From: Phocaeicola vulgatus
Lineage (GTDB): Bacteria > Bacteroidota > Bacteroidia > Bacteroidales > Tannerellaceae
Assembly: GCA_022009975.1 (NCBI GenBank)
Contig: CP091733.1
Coordinates: 124,001-188,000, forward strand
Direction: 5' to 3'
DNA: 64,000 nt
Positions 38,109 to 47,241 of this stretch are shown here, piece by piece. The stretch's first letter is position 1. Every line of letters starts with the position of its first letter. The notes beneath the pieces are model-generated. The model saw nothing but the letters and a program-made list of their open reading frames with translations, made no database searches and was not told where the DNA came from. The position numbers and the translations under genes were made by a program.

Positions 38109-39083
38109 TTACTTTATATATGCTTCCAAGAATTTAGCCTTAGGAGCAGGAATAATGGCTACTGTCTTGTTGTTGGCTGGAATTAAAGCCGTTTGTCCTT
38201 GGTGGATGCGTATTTCATATCCATTGCAGTCTCTCAGCGTGGCAGAACCCTCCATGCAGATATATACGACAAACGAATCCAGCTCTTCAAAGTCTCGAAC
38301 CATCACAGTATCCAATTCTATCAAGTTTGTCGTGAAATATTTGCAATCCGCCAAATTGACAGTCGCATTGGTATGAGCTTTGTAGTGTGTGCGATAGTCC
38401 GGATACAAAGTATAATCAATGGCATCTTTTGCCAATTCCGTATGCAATTCACGAGTATTACCGTTCTTGTCTTTACGGTTGTAGTCATAGATACGATACG
38501 TGATATTGCTGGTCTGCTGGATTTCTGCGATAAAACAGCCTGCACCGATAGCATGTACACGGCCGGCAGGCAAGAAGAACACATCTCCTTCGCTTACATC
38601 GTATTTTTTGAGTACATCCATGATGGTATTGTTTCCCACACGTTTGACATACTCCTCTTTATCTATTTGCTGGGAGAACCCGGAATAGAGGGAGGCTCCT
38701 TTGTCTGCTTTGATGACATACCACATTTCCGTTTTGCCAAATGAATTGTGGCGCACTTTTGCCAACTCGTCGTCCGGATGGACTTGGATAGACAAGTTGT
38801 CCCTTGCATCGATGAATTTGATTAAAAGAGGGAAACGTGAGCCGAAGCGTTCCATTACTTTGCCTCCTACCAATTCTTTTCCGAACTCTTTGATGAGTTC
38901 GTCCAAAGATTTATTTGCCAATTCTCCTTCTGCAACCACTGAAAAGTTATCATCGACATGTGACAACTCCCAGCTTTCCCCGACACCTTCTTCTGTCGGA
39001 GTGATGCCTTTAAATGGGCATATTTGTGAACCTCCCCAAATTACACTTTTCAGGATAGGCTTGAATGTTAATGGATATAACAT
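38109..39083 (-). CDS. manA: Class I mannose-6-phosphate isomerase
   Basis: Interconverts mannose 6-phosphate and fructose 6-phosphate. The start is set at 39083 (MLYPLTFKPILKSVIWGGSQ), the usual N-terminus of the short Bacteroidetes ManA, giving 324 residues. Cupin metal ligands: LLIKFIDARDNLSIQVHPDD, GKTEMWYVIKADKGASLYSG, GDVFFLPAGRVHAIGAGCFI. As the sequence stands, glgB reads in frame straight into this gene; see the finding on that apparent fusion. With one extra A in the Lys-rich segment glgB would stop at 39097 and manA would start 13 bases later. Confidence 0.9.
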   Translation of the reverse strand: MLYPLTFKPILKSVIWGGSQICPFKGITPTEEGVGESWELSHVDDNFSVVAEGELANKSLDELIKEFGKELVGGKVMERFGSRFPLLIKFIDARDNLSIQVHPDDELAKVRHNSFGKTEMWYVIKADKGASLYSGFSQQIDKEEYVKRVGNNTIMDVLKKYDVSEGDVFFLPAGRVHAIGAGCFIAEIQQTSNITYRIYDYNRKDKNGNTRELHTELAKDAIDYTLYPDYRTHYKAHTNATVNLADCKYFTTNLIELDTVMVRDFEELDSFVVYICMEGSATLRDCNGYEIRIHQGQTALIPANNKTVAIIPAPKAKFLEAYIK

Positions 39084-39096
39084 AATTATTTGTTTC

Positions 39097-41227
39097 TTAG
39101 TTACTTTCTTTAATCCTTTAGCGGCAACACTTTTAGTTGTTGAGGCTTTTGTCTTTTTTTCTGTCTTTGTTTTCGTTGTCATTTTGGAAGAGGGCTCTTC
39201 TGCTTTTTGTGCATTCGCAGCACTTTTCACCTTGCGCAACACAACGGCTGAACGGGCGGGAAGATAAAGCTTCAACCACTCTTTTTTCTCCTTTTTATAG
39301 AGAGGGTCGAACTGGGTGAAATGATGGACAGAGTCGTCATTCAATCCAAATCCTCCGAATTGGGTATCATCTGTGTTCAAAGCCACTTCGTATTCGCCTT
39401 TAGGCACCAAAATGCCGTAGTCCGTAAACGATTTGTTCGGACTGAAGTTAAAGACAAAGAGAAGGTCTTTTCTCACGAAAGCCAATATTTGGTCCCCGTC
39501 GTTGTCCCATACTTTTTGGAGCGGCGTGTTTTGGAAGTTCTTGACAGAACGGATTAACTTGACCATTGCTTCGTCGAAATCTCCTAAGAAATGGTATTTC
39601 AAATCTGGATTATCTTCCAAATCCCATTGGCGACGTGCATATTTGTAAGACCAACCATTCCCTTCCCGTGGGAAGTCAATCCATTCCGGATGCCCGAACT
39701 CATTTCCCATGAAGTTCAGGTAGCCACCGTTGATGGTGGAGGCAGTAACCAAACGTATCATTTTATGCAAAGCCATGCCTCGTTCCACCATATAATTATG
39801 GTCGTCCTTTTGCATGTGCCAATACATGTCCGCATCAATCAAGCGGAAGATAATGGTTTGTCTCCCACCAATGCTTGGTCATGGCTTTCGGCATAACTGA
39901 TGGTCTTTTCATCGGCGCGCCGGTTTGTCGTTTCCCACCAGATTGCAGACGGATGCCAATCTTCATCTTTTTTCTCTTTGATGGTCTTGATCCAGAAGTC
40001 AGGAATGTTCATCGCCATGCGGTAGTCGAAGCCATATCCGCCATGTTCGATTGGGGCAGCCAATCCTGGCATTCCGCTCACCTCTTCGGCTATCGTGATG
40101 GCATTCTTGTTCACTTCGTGGATTAATTTGTTGGCAAGGGTCAAATAGGCTATGGCGTCGCCGTCCTGGTGACCGTTGTAATAGTCGGCATAGTTGCAGA
40201 ATGCTTCCCCTAAGCCGTGGCTATAATAAAGCATGGAAGTGACACCGTCAAACCTGAACCCGTCGAATTTATATTCATCCATCCAAAATTTGCAATTGGA
40301 GAGGAGGAAGTGCATGACTTCATTCTTTCCATAGTCAAAACAGAGGGAATCCCATGCCGGGTGTTCACGGCGTCCGTCACCGTGGAAATATAAATCGTAT
40401 GAACCGTCAAAGCGGCCCAATCCTTCCGTTTCGTTTGACAGCGTGGCTATGCACGATGTCCATGATTACAGCAAGTCCGCATTTGTGGGCTTCGTCGATA
40501 AGCTGTTTAAGCTCGTCCGGAGTGCCGAACCGTGAAGAGGCTGCAAAGAAACTGCTGACATGATAACCGAAAGAACCATAATAAGGATGTTCTTGTATCG
40601 CCATGATTTGGATAGCATTGTAACCGTCTTTTACAATCCGTGGCAACACTTTCTCCCGGAACTCATTGTAAGAACCAACTTTCTCTTCGTTGGCAGCCAT
40701 GCCGATGTGGCATTCGTATATCATCAATGGAGCTGCGTCCGGTTTGAATCGTTTGACTTGGAATTGATATGGATTTTCCGGGCTCCACACTTGTGCACTG
40801 AAGATTTTAGTCTCTGGGTCTTGCACCACACGGCGGATCCATGCAGGGATGCGTTCTCCAGAACCGCCTTCCCATTCCATCCATAGTTTGAACAAATCCA
40901 AATGATGCAGTTTGTCCAATGGGAGTTTTATTTCCCAAACACCATTTTCAATGCGTTGCAACCGGTATTCTTCTTTCTTTTGCCATCCATTACAAGTACC
41001 TATGATATAGATGGCAGTTGCGTGGGGAGCCCACTCTCTGAATATCCATTCTTTGCCGCTCTTTTGCAGTCCAAAATAGAGATATCCTGAAGCCAAGTCG
41101 GACAAAGTATGCTTGCCGTTGTTTGTCAAATTCTTCTCCCGTTCGCGGACATAATCAAAGCGTCCTTGGATAGCTTCCTCGTATGGAGCTAACCACGGGT
41201 CATTTTTATTAGATTTAGAGACTCCAT
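39097..41227 (-). CDS. glgB: 1,4-alpha-glucan branching enzyme, GH13 (several frameshifts)
   Basis: Glycogen branching enzyme. Repaired start MESLNLIKNDPWLAPYEEA at 41227. CBM48-like module FREWAPHATAIYIIGTCNGW, then the GH13 barrel: YECHIGMA, IMDIVHSHAVK, DGFRFDGVTSMLYYSHGLGE (nucleophile Asp in RFDGV), ITIAEEVSGMPG (acid Glu), ISYAESHDQALVGDK, GGYLNFMGNEFGHPEWIDFP. Indels lie at 41213-41217 (one A missing on the coding strand), about 40434-40436 and 39857-39859 (GDKTIIFRLIDADMYWH). The barrel ends VVLRKV and is followed by an unusual Lys/Thr/Ala-rich tail of about 45 residues. The exact end is uncertain (stop at 39097 only if one base is added near 39105). Confidence 0.88.
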
Positions 41228-41305
41228 TTGTATTGAAATTTGGTTTCTATCGGGCAAATATACAACTTTAATGTGAAATAAATGTCACTTTTTTGTTTTG
41301 TTATC

Positions 41306-43324
41306 TCATTTGGCTTCAACTTTCAGGTTAGAGAGGATGCTCTTGAACTCTCCTGCCTGGCGAAGAGGGAAAACCAAAGTCCGTTGGTAATAAATCTGGT
41401 CTCCCGGATTATAAACAATCGGTTCGTAGACATAGCTTCCTTCCACTTGGTAATGGGCACGGTCTTTATCTCGCATGATAACCAATCGTTGAGGTCCTAA
41501 TTCTTCTTTCAACTCACCGTCAACCAGCAAGCGGGTCGCTTTGTTGGTGCCTTCTATTGTGATTTGATGCTTTTCACCTGCCGGGATGCTATATTTGAAC
41601 AGATTGCGGTAACCTTCCCTTTCAAAGCCCAATTTCCCCTGTTCGGGGTCGGACAAATATATGGTAGCATTGGCAGAGCGGAACAATACTGTGCCTTTCG
41701 CCTCTTCTTTTCCTTCAATGGTGAAATGCACGGCATAGTTATAGCCTATTTCTTCCACATCGAGTTTCTCCCCTGCTGCCAAAGTTGCTTTTTCCAATAC
41801 GACGGAACCGGGTTTCCCTAACCTTCCTAATTCATTTACGCCAGGGGCTTCGCTCAATTCCATCCGTTTGTCGTTGAACACCGCATAAGGAAGCCGGGTC
41901 TCTTTTCCTGTCCAGCATTTGACTGCCATCGTCTGGAGGGCTGGGTAGACGCGGTGGTGAATGTCCTTGACTGTAATGCCGTTGCCCACATGGTCGTTCC
42001 ATACAGCAAACATGCCGCCTTCAATCATCGGGTCGTTCTCTTCAAAGGTCTTTTCGCCAATGACTGCCGGTGTCCACTGCTCATAAATACGTTGGCAATC
42101 CAAGTAGTCATAGTAATAACCGGTGGCAGGGACGATATAAACCCATCCGTCGGGGATGCTGACCATCTGGTAGCCCTGTTTCTTCATTTCAACCGGGTCG
42201 GCATAGCCGTTGTACCAAATATCCATCAACACGTTTTTGACTTTGACAGGCGTGTTACCGTTTGCGTGGGTCAATGCTCCCCAAACGACCGCCTGCTTGC
42301 CAAAGCTCTCTACATATTCAATATAATGGTTTGTGAACTCACGGAACTTTTCTACCACCTCTTTCTTTGCGTTGGAATATTCATCGGTGCCGATATGGAC
42401 ACGTTTGCCGCGGAATACAGGTGCTTTCCCGTCAATGTACTCTTTCCATAAATTGTCCATGAACTCCGTGGACGCAGGGTTGAAAAGGTCGAGATGATCC
42501 ATTCCGTATTCCTTGCTGCCCAATTCCGGTTTGTATTGGGTGAAAGCCAAGGCATGGGCTGGGGCATCAATCTCAGGGATGATTTCCACGCCATTCTCTT
42601 CTGCAAACTTTTGTAGTTCGATGAACTCTTTCTTCGTATAAGAACCATCTTTGGCTGTCAGTCCGGGATATGTTTCGCATTCCAAACGGAAAGCGGCCTG
42701 TGTCTTGTCCCAGTCGTTGTTGAAGTATTGGCGGAATCCATTGTCATTTAAATGGATTTGCAAAGTGTTCATTTTATAATAAGCCATGACTTTCGTCAGG
42801 TTGCGCAGGTAATCCATCGGGATGAATTTCCTTCCGCAATCAATCATAAAACCACGGAGCTTGTATTCGGGAACGTCAACTGTCTTCCCTTTAGGCAGGC
42901 CTTCCTTGTGTTGTTCTGAAATCTGCAACAATGAACGGGTCGCCCAAAAAAGTCCCTGTTCGGTTGTGGCTGTCAGTTCGATTGTGCGGTCAATATTCAA
43001 GATGTAGCCTTCTGGACCCAATGCTTTGTCATTCTTAATGCTCAACACAATGTCGCCTGCTTTGGATCCACTCGTGGCAACCTCCAATTGCTTGCCGAAC
43101 ATGGTTTGGTAATCGGATGCCAACGCTTCTGCCACAGCTTTCGCTTTTGCATTTTTAATGACAATTCGTCCGGAAGGAGCGGTTATGCCTTCTGCTCCTG
43201 TCCAGCTTTTTAATTCTGGGATGACAAAAGGTTTCGGGTTAATCTCCGCCCGAACAGCAGGGATGGACAGCAGGAAAGCTGCCACGAAAGATAATATACA
43301 TTTACTTGTGATAAATTTGTTCAT
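41306..43324 (-). CDS. Family GH20 beta-N-acetylhexosaminidase, secreted
   Basis: 672 residues from ATG 43324 (MNKFITSKCILSFVAAFLLS, signal peptide to VRA). A longer frame starting at 43438 would overlap the upstream gene by 86 bases and is rejected. An N-terminal GH20b domain (about 30-150) is followed by the GH20 barrel: RGFMIDCGRKFIPMDYLRNL, MNTLQIHLNDNGFRQYF, IIPEIDAPAHALAFTQYKPE, and the catalytic pair Asp-Glu in RVHIGTDEYSNAKKE. A C-terminal beta domain (about 560-670) may bind glycans. It likely removes terminal GlcNAc/GalNAc from host or fungal glycans in the periplasm. It lies 28 bases after the metallophosphoesterase gene, likely one transcript. Confidence 0.92.
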   Translation of the reverse strand: MNKFITSKCILSFVAAFLLSIPAVRAEINPKPFVIPELKSWTGAEGITAPSGRIVIKNAKAKAVAEALASDYQTMFGKQLEVATSGSKAGDIVLSIKNDKALGPEGYILNIDRTIELTATTEQGLFWATRSLLQISEQHKEGLPKGKTVDVPEYKLRGFMIDCGRKFIPMDYLRNLTKVMAYYKMNTLQIHLNDNGFRQYFNNDWDKTQAAFRLECETYPGLTAKDGSYTKKEFIELQKFAEENGVEIIPEIDAPAHALAFTQYKPELGSKEYGMDHLDLFNPASTEFMDNLWKEYIDGKAPVFRGKRVHIGTDEYSNAKKEVVEKFREFTNHYIEYVESFGKQAVVWGALTHANGNTPVKVKNVLMDIWYNGYADPVEMKKQGYQMVSIPDGWVYIVPATGYYYDYLDCQRIYEQWTPAVIGEKTFEENDPMIEGGMFAVWNDHVGNGITVKDIHHRVYPALQTMAVKCWTGKETRLPYAVFNDKRMELSEAPGVNELGRLGKPGSVVLEKATLAAGEKLDVEEIGYNYAVHFTIEGKEEAKGTVLFRSANATIYLSDPEQGKLGFEREGYRNLFKYSIPAGEKHQITIEGTNKATRLLVDGELKEELGPQRLVIMRDKDRAHYQVEGSYVYEPIVYNPGDQIYYQRTLVFPLRQAGEFKSILSNLKVEAK

Positions 43325-43352
43325 GATGATTGGTGTTATGAATGATAATAAT

Positions 43353-44315
43353 TTATATAAATAGGATTTCTCTACCATGGAAAAGGAAATTGCTTCCAAC
43401 GACATATTGCCGTGCTGTCGGTGAGAACTGCTCTTCAACAGTCACATGCAAGTGCCCGGTCAGAATGGCTTTTAACAATGGCTCTTCCTTTAGATAAGCG
43501 ATAAAGTCCCGTGTGGTGGCATCTTTTTTCTGAGCTTCGTAATCGCCACTCGGTGAATATGCTTTATCTTGTATATCTGAAGCCAAAGTGTTGTTCCAAA
43601 ACCTTTCTGTCGCTCTCCAAATCAGGTCGGTATAGAAAGGCACATGCATGCAGAGCACGATGGGAAGTCCCTTCTTGACCTCCTCTTTGAATTGTTTGAC
43701 TTGTTGCGGGGTGACAGTCCCGTACACATCATCCAAGGCAATGAAGTTGACGCCATTGACCACTTGCGATTGGATAGAAGTGTTGAAAGGGAAAGTCTTT
43801 TGGATTAAATCCCTGCTTCTGTCTTTGTAAGCCTCGGTGTTCTCTTGTTTAGGTTCACTGAGCCACATGTCCGTCGAATATTCATGGTTGCCCAAACATC
43901 CTCCAATCCCTTTCCCGAAATATTTGCGGACCAAATCGAAATTGGCTTCACTTTGCCAGTCAATCAAATCCCCCGTATGGATGACATAATCTACATGTTC
44001 TTTCGCCCATGCCAAGGAATCCCTCAATGCTTCTTCTTGTCTTCCTCCGAAACATTGGGTCCTGTTTTCCTGCAACTGCTGTTTTTTCTCATTTTCATGA
44101 GGATATGCGGCTGTCAAATGAGTGTCGGATATATGGAGTATGGAGAACGGTTTCGGCAAGCCGATTTCCACGGTTGCATAAGCCAAGGCAAGTCTTTCGT
44201 ATTGTCCTCTTTTCGCAAACACTTGCGGGTTGTCTTCTGCCAAAGCAGGTAATTGGGATACGGCTAAAAGAACGCCAGTTCCTGTAACCCTTTTAAAAAA
44301 TTTCCTTCTGTCCAT
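43353..44315 (-). CDS. Exported calcineurin-like metallophosphoesterase
   Basis: 320 residues. The N-terminus MDRRKFFKRVTGTGVLLAVS has a twin-arginine (RRKFF) signal, suggesting export of a folded, metal-loaded enzyme. Metallophosphoesterase motifs: ILHISDTHLTAAYP (DxH), YVIHTGDLIDWQ (GDxxD-like), GCLGNHEYSTDMW (GNHE), IVLCMHVPFYTDL and ILTGHLHVTVEEQF (GHxH). All metal ligands are present. The substrate could be phosphodiester or phosphoprotein; unknown. The first gene of a two-gene unit with GH20, so a role in glycan or teichoic/phospho-glycan use is possible (inference). Confidence 0.87.
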   Translation of the reverse strand: MDRRKFFKRVTGTGVLLAVSQLPALAEDNPQVFAKRGQYERLALAYATVEIGLPKPFSILHISDTHLTAAYPHENEKKQQLQENRTQCFGGRQEEALRDSLAWAKEHVDYVIHTGDLIDWQSEANFDLVRKYFGKGIGGCLGNHEYSTDMWLSEPKQENTEAYKDRSRDLIQKTFPFNTSIQSQVVNGVNFIALDDVYGTVTPQQVKQFKEEVKKGLPIVLCMHVPFYTDLIWRATERFWNNTLASDIQDKAYSPSGDYEAQKKDATTRDFIAYLKEEPLLKAILTGHLHVTVEEQFSPTARQYVVGSNFLFHGREILFI

Positions 44316-44506
44316 ATTGTTAACTGTAGTATTGTTTAGTTACAAAAGTACAAAAAAAACATTGTTCCGGATGCTTTTCCCAAAAAGAATCCTCAAAGTC
44401 AAGGTTTACGCAGTTAGATTACTTTCTTCTTCCCAATACTTTCCGTTTTTCATCAGGATATGAAACAGGATAACAGGTTGCTCAATTTTGAGTTCATCCA
44501 AGTATT

Positions 44507-44596
44507 TAAGCTTATCACCTAAGTGAAAAGCACTTATCATCTAAGTGAAAAGCATTTATCACCTAAATGAAAAGCACTTATCACCTAGGTGAAAAA
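44507..44596. repeat. Four tandem 22-base repeats with palindromic core
   Basis: TTATCA(C/T)CTA begins at 44512, 44534, 44556 and 44578, an exact 22-base period. Each unit is built around TCACCTAAGTGA-like dyads (the last is TCACCTAGGTGA, a perfect palindrome) separated by AAAAGCA. It lies in the 500-base gap upstream of the metallophosphoesterase and downstream of the 44815 gene. It could be an operator array or a chain of small stem-loops; nothing here decides it. Confidence 0.85.
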
Positions 44597-44748
44597 CAAA
44601 AAATGTAGGATGCAAGTCATTGTTTCACCCAATATCAGGAAACAGAAAGACACATGGGATTGCTTATCAATCAGTTGTAAAAGTATATTTTTTGAGTGAC
44701 GAAGTCGGGGAAAAATAATGTTGGTTTTGCGTTATGTGCAGATACAAG

Positions 44749-44784
44749 AAGCCCCCGGTGGTGTAACTTCCAGGGGCTTTTGTA
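44749..44784. terminator. Hairpin near the end of the 44815 gene
   Basis: AAGCCCC (44749-44755) pairs with GGGGCTT (44773-44779), 17-base loop, with TTTT following on the plus strand. It lies 31 bases past the minus-strand stop at 44815 and may act on either strand. Confidence 0.55.
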
Positions 44785-44814
44785 TATATTAATCAAAAGA
44801 CATTAATCAAAAAA

Positions 44815-46317
44815 TCATTCATCTTTCAGATCGACAGTCGGCAAATTAAAAAGACAAAAGATCCGAACATACCCAGTTAAATCCGCTTCTTGTTGATGAT
44901 GTATTCCAAAAAGATCATCAAAGATATATGCTTTCAGCGTTGGAGACATTTCTGCCGTCCATGCGTTATTAGCTCCATCAGGTACAGAAATAATAAAATC
45001 TGTGGACAAGCTACTAGTGGATATCCCGGCCTTAGCACCTCCATTGACAGCACTTGATGCGTAACAAAACATATTAAAACGTGAAGAAGGTTCGCGAAAA
45101 TTAAACTGCCACCTAAGCAGTGGACTTCCTTGGTCTGGATTGGTTCTATTGATAACTTCAATATCGTTTATTGTTTCCGTATGGCTATTGGAAATGCTTA
45201 TTCCTCCTGAGATCTCTGGTCCGGTGACACTGACATTTCCTCCTAACTCGAAAGAGACACTGCTGGTATAAGAGCTCTGGCGTTCTGTTGTTTGTGGGGA
45301 ATGTGCATGAATAATGGCACCATTCGGGAATAATGGAGCAAATTCTAAATTTACGTTAGTCAGGCAAAGGCCATACCCTTTCCAACCTTCATAATGCCAT
45401 TCTCCATAAAGAAGGTTCTACATAGGCTATGAACCCCAGGTTCACTAAATAAAAATGTTCTTTCCGATCTTTGCTATAAGCGGCCCCATATCTTAGCTTC
45501 TAATTGAAAATTATCGGCTGCACCTTTGCCTTCTTGTCCATAAACAGGAGGTGGTATAAAGCTGTCCTGGCCGATAACGATATAGGCGGATATCAAGTTT
45601 TTCAAATCCGACGAACCGTTTGACGGAGCTTTCGGTTCCCAGGGCTCTTTGTAAACTTTGGCTTGTCATATCGCAATGAATTCCCTGCCCGTATTCATTA
45701 ATCGTCTGTACGGATTTTTCGCCTTCAGCACCTTTTACTCCTTTAGTTCTGGTAGCAGTACTACGAGCATTGAGCTTAGAATAGAATCCGCTCGCCGACG
45801 GCAGTGGCCCGGAAAATACCCACAACGGTAATTCGTCCGAATGAGAATCATCTCCCTTCACGTAAGGATTATAGCAATCAAGCAACGTGCAGACTGTATT
45901 AAAATCCTCGTTTGTTCCTCCCTCCATCATCATCACAATGCTCTGTTTATGGAACATATCCTTGAAGTCTGCTAATAAATCTGCTTCTGACTGAATCCGG
46001 GCTATGTCCTGCTGGGTAAAGAAGAATGCATCGCCAATCTCCATCTTCGTTCCCGGAACATAAGGAACCACCTCCTTGTAACGGTTTATCATGTTGTCGG
46101 ATATTGCATGGTCTTCTTTGCTCCAGAACGAAAGGTAATAAAGCGTGTTGTTGTGTGTTACAGCTAACTGGTCGGAAGTAGGCAATGGATCAGTTAGCTT
46201 CTCGGGGTCATTCACATTGTCGGGGTCGTAGCCATCCTTGTCATCGTTACATGATGCTGCTATTGCAAGAATCATGCAACACAACAGTAAATAATGAATT
46301 AAATAAATCTTTTTCAT
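44815..46317 (-). CDS. Surface lipoprotein with a possible leukocidin/haemolysin-like beta-pore domain (at least three frameshifts)
   Basis: Read as one protein of about 500 residues. N-terminus: lipoprotein signal with Cys23 in AIAASC followed by NDDKDG; acidic residues just after the Cys are the known surface-export signal of Bacteroidetes lipoproteins. A domain around 45-270 includes SDQLAVTHNNTLYYLSFWSK and KEVVPYVPGTKMEIGDAFFF. After indels near 45598-45602, 45484-45487 and about 45413 the chain continues ISAYIVIGQDSFIPPPVYGQ, GEWHYEGWKGYGLCLTNVNL, then an alternating polar/hydrophobic stretch YTSSVSFELGGNVSVTGPEI, SGGISISNSHTETINDIEVI and LLRWQFNF. That pattern resembles the stem and flanking strands of leukocidin-type pore-forming proteins. 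Resemblance is by eye only. The indels could be sequencing errors or decay. Confidence 0.5.
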
Positions 46318-46578
46318 GTGCTTTTTAAAGGGGAGTCCTATCCATTTGTGTTACTACTTTTCAAGCAGTAGAACTCATTTGCTGCTTAAATAGAGCTGTT
46401 TTTATTTGATGTTGTTTGGGTAGCATTTCCTTTTACATAAAAGTCGGTAGTTCTGTCTAACATAATAATATAATATTATTATAAGTTTCCGTGCGACTTT
46501 TTGTTGCTCATGATTTTGCAGAGCCAGAAGATCCATTTAACTTAGTTTGCTATCAAATCAAACAAATCTTCAGCAAGC
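46318..46578. other. Intergenic region upstream of the lipoprotein gene
   Basis: About 260 bases, AT-rich, between the lipoprotein start and the IS remnant. I see no gene, RNA or clear promoter pair in it. Confidence 0.4.
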
Positions 46579-46827
46579 ATCGCAAAGATAAAGATAAAAT
46601 CAGAAAAACTCACTCTTTTTGGAGGAATTTTTTCAATCATGGAGCAATTTAACACTCTTTTGTTCAATATGATAGACGCCACATTGGGACTTCGTGGCAA
46701 AACGTGGCAAAATCGATACAGAGATATACTCTGCTCTTTGACGTGCATATATTTCTGTGGCGGTTCATGCGTTGAAGATATGACAACTTATTGGATGAAA
46801 CACCAGTCTGGCAATCTTGGTTTATAA
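46579..46827 (+). pseudogene. IS1380-family transposase, N-terminal remnant
   Basis: A short open frame reads AKIKIKSEKLTLFGGIFSIM, IDATLGLRGKTWQNRY and YFCGGSCVEDMTTYWMKH, the recognisable first 80 or so residues of IS1380-group transposases of Bacteroides, which are normally over 400 residues. The expected start position has ATC (46579) instead of ATG, and the rest of the gene is absent: a stop follows at 46825-46827 and no DDE-domain sequence is found downstream. I saw no terminal inverted repeats. A dead fragment of an old insertion. Confidence 0.75.
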
Positions 46828-46866
46828 ATGAACCGTTTTCTATCTATTAATGAGCGGGATACTATT

Positions 46867-46898
46867 CGTTTGCGGATATCGTGTTATCCGCTCAAACG
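46867..46898. other. Hairpin between the IS remnant and the ilv promoter
   Basis: GCGGATA (46872-46878) pairs with TATCCGC (46885-46891), extended outward by CGTTT/AAACG with a small bulge. No T-run follows, so it is probably not a terminator. It could be an operator or an end of the former IS. Confidence 0.4.
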
Positions 46899-46983
46899 GG
46901 AGTGCGTTCCTGTTAAAATGTAATTGGTTTAATGTGGGTGAATTGAGAAATGAAAGAAAAAATGATTTTTTTCTTATAAATTC

Positions 46984-47014
46984 TTTGTTGGTTAGAATTA
47001 TTATTCTACATTTG
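46984..47014 (+). promoter_or_regulatory. Promoter of the ilv operon leader
   Basis: TTTG at 46984-46987 and TACATTTG at 47007-47014 with a 19-base gap, an exact match to the Bacteroides -33/-7 consensus. Transcription would begin near 47020, about 15 bases before the leader peptide. Confidence 0.8.
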
Positions 47015-47034
47015 CAGCGTTAAAAACAAAAAAG

Positions 47035-47106
47035 ATGCTAAAGATGATGTTGAACAACAATTTGTATATTATTTCTGTCGTGAGCTTGCTAATTATTAGC
47101 CGGTAA
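47035..47106 (+). CDS. ilvL: ilv leader peptide (attenuation)
   Basis: A 23-codon open frame beginning MLKMML, whose second half reads LYIISVVSLLIIS; 11 of 23 residues are Leu, Ile or Val. It starts about 15 bases after the predicted transcription start. The stop codon (47104-47106) is immediately followed by the 5' strand of an antiterminator. A ribosome stalled on the Ile/Val/Leu codons would leave that strand free; one reaching the stop would cover it. Too short for most gene callers. Function inferred from position, composition and the RNA structure, by analogy with enterobacterial ilv leaders. Confidence 0.8.
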   Translation: MLKMMLNNNLYIISVVSLLIISR

Positions 47107-47183
47107 GGAGAAAGGTATGCAGGATGTTCAAATTCATTATGATATAATTCTTACAGCCTTTCTCCTTCGAGAAAGGCTTTTTT
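47107..47183 (+). promoter_or_regulatory. Antiterminator/terminator switch of the ilv operon
   Basis: Terminator: AGCCTTTCTC (47155-47164) pairs with GAGAAAGGCT (47169-47178), loop CTTC, then a T-run to 47183. Antiterminator: GGAGAAAGG (47107-47115), right after the leader stop, pairs perfectly with CCTTTCTCC (47157-47165), which destroys the terminator stem. The two structures are mutually exclusive, as needed for transcription attenuation. ilvD starts 59 bases further on. Confidence 0.85.
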
Positions 47184-47241
47184 GTTGTTATAACGTTTTA
47201 TGATGGAATAATAAAGTTAATACGAATAGGAGATAAAAGCG

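Noticed and set aside
43325..43438. Upstream extension of the GH20 gene to an ATG at 43438
   Set aside because: It would overlap the metallophosphoesterase coding end and push a clear signal peptide into the interior; the start at 43324 is normal.
46984..47203. Second small frame starting at 47117 behind a Shine-Dalgarno-like GGAGAAAGG and running through the terminator to 47203
   Set aside because: It reads through the terminator stem and its sequence is dictated by it; the purine stretch is better explained as the antiterminator arm. Bacteroides translation does not depend on such a site.
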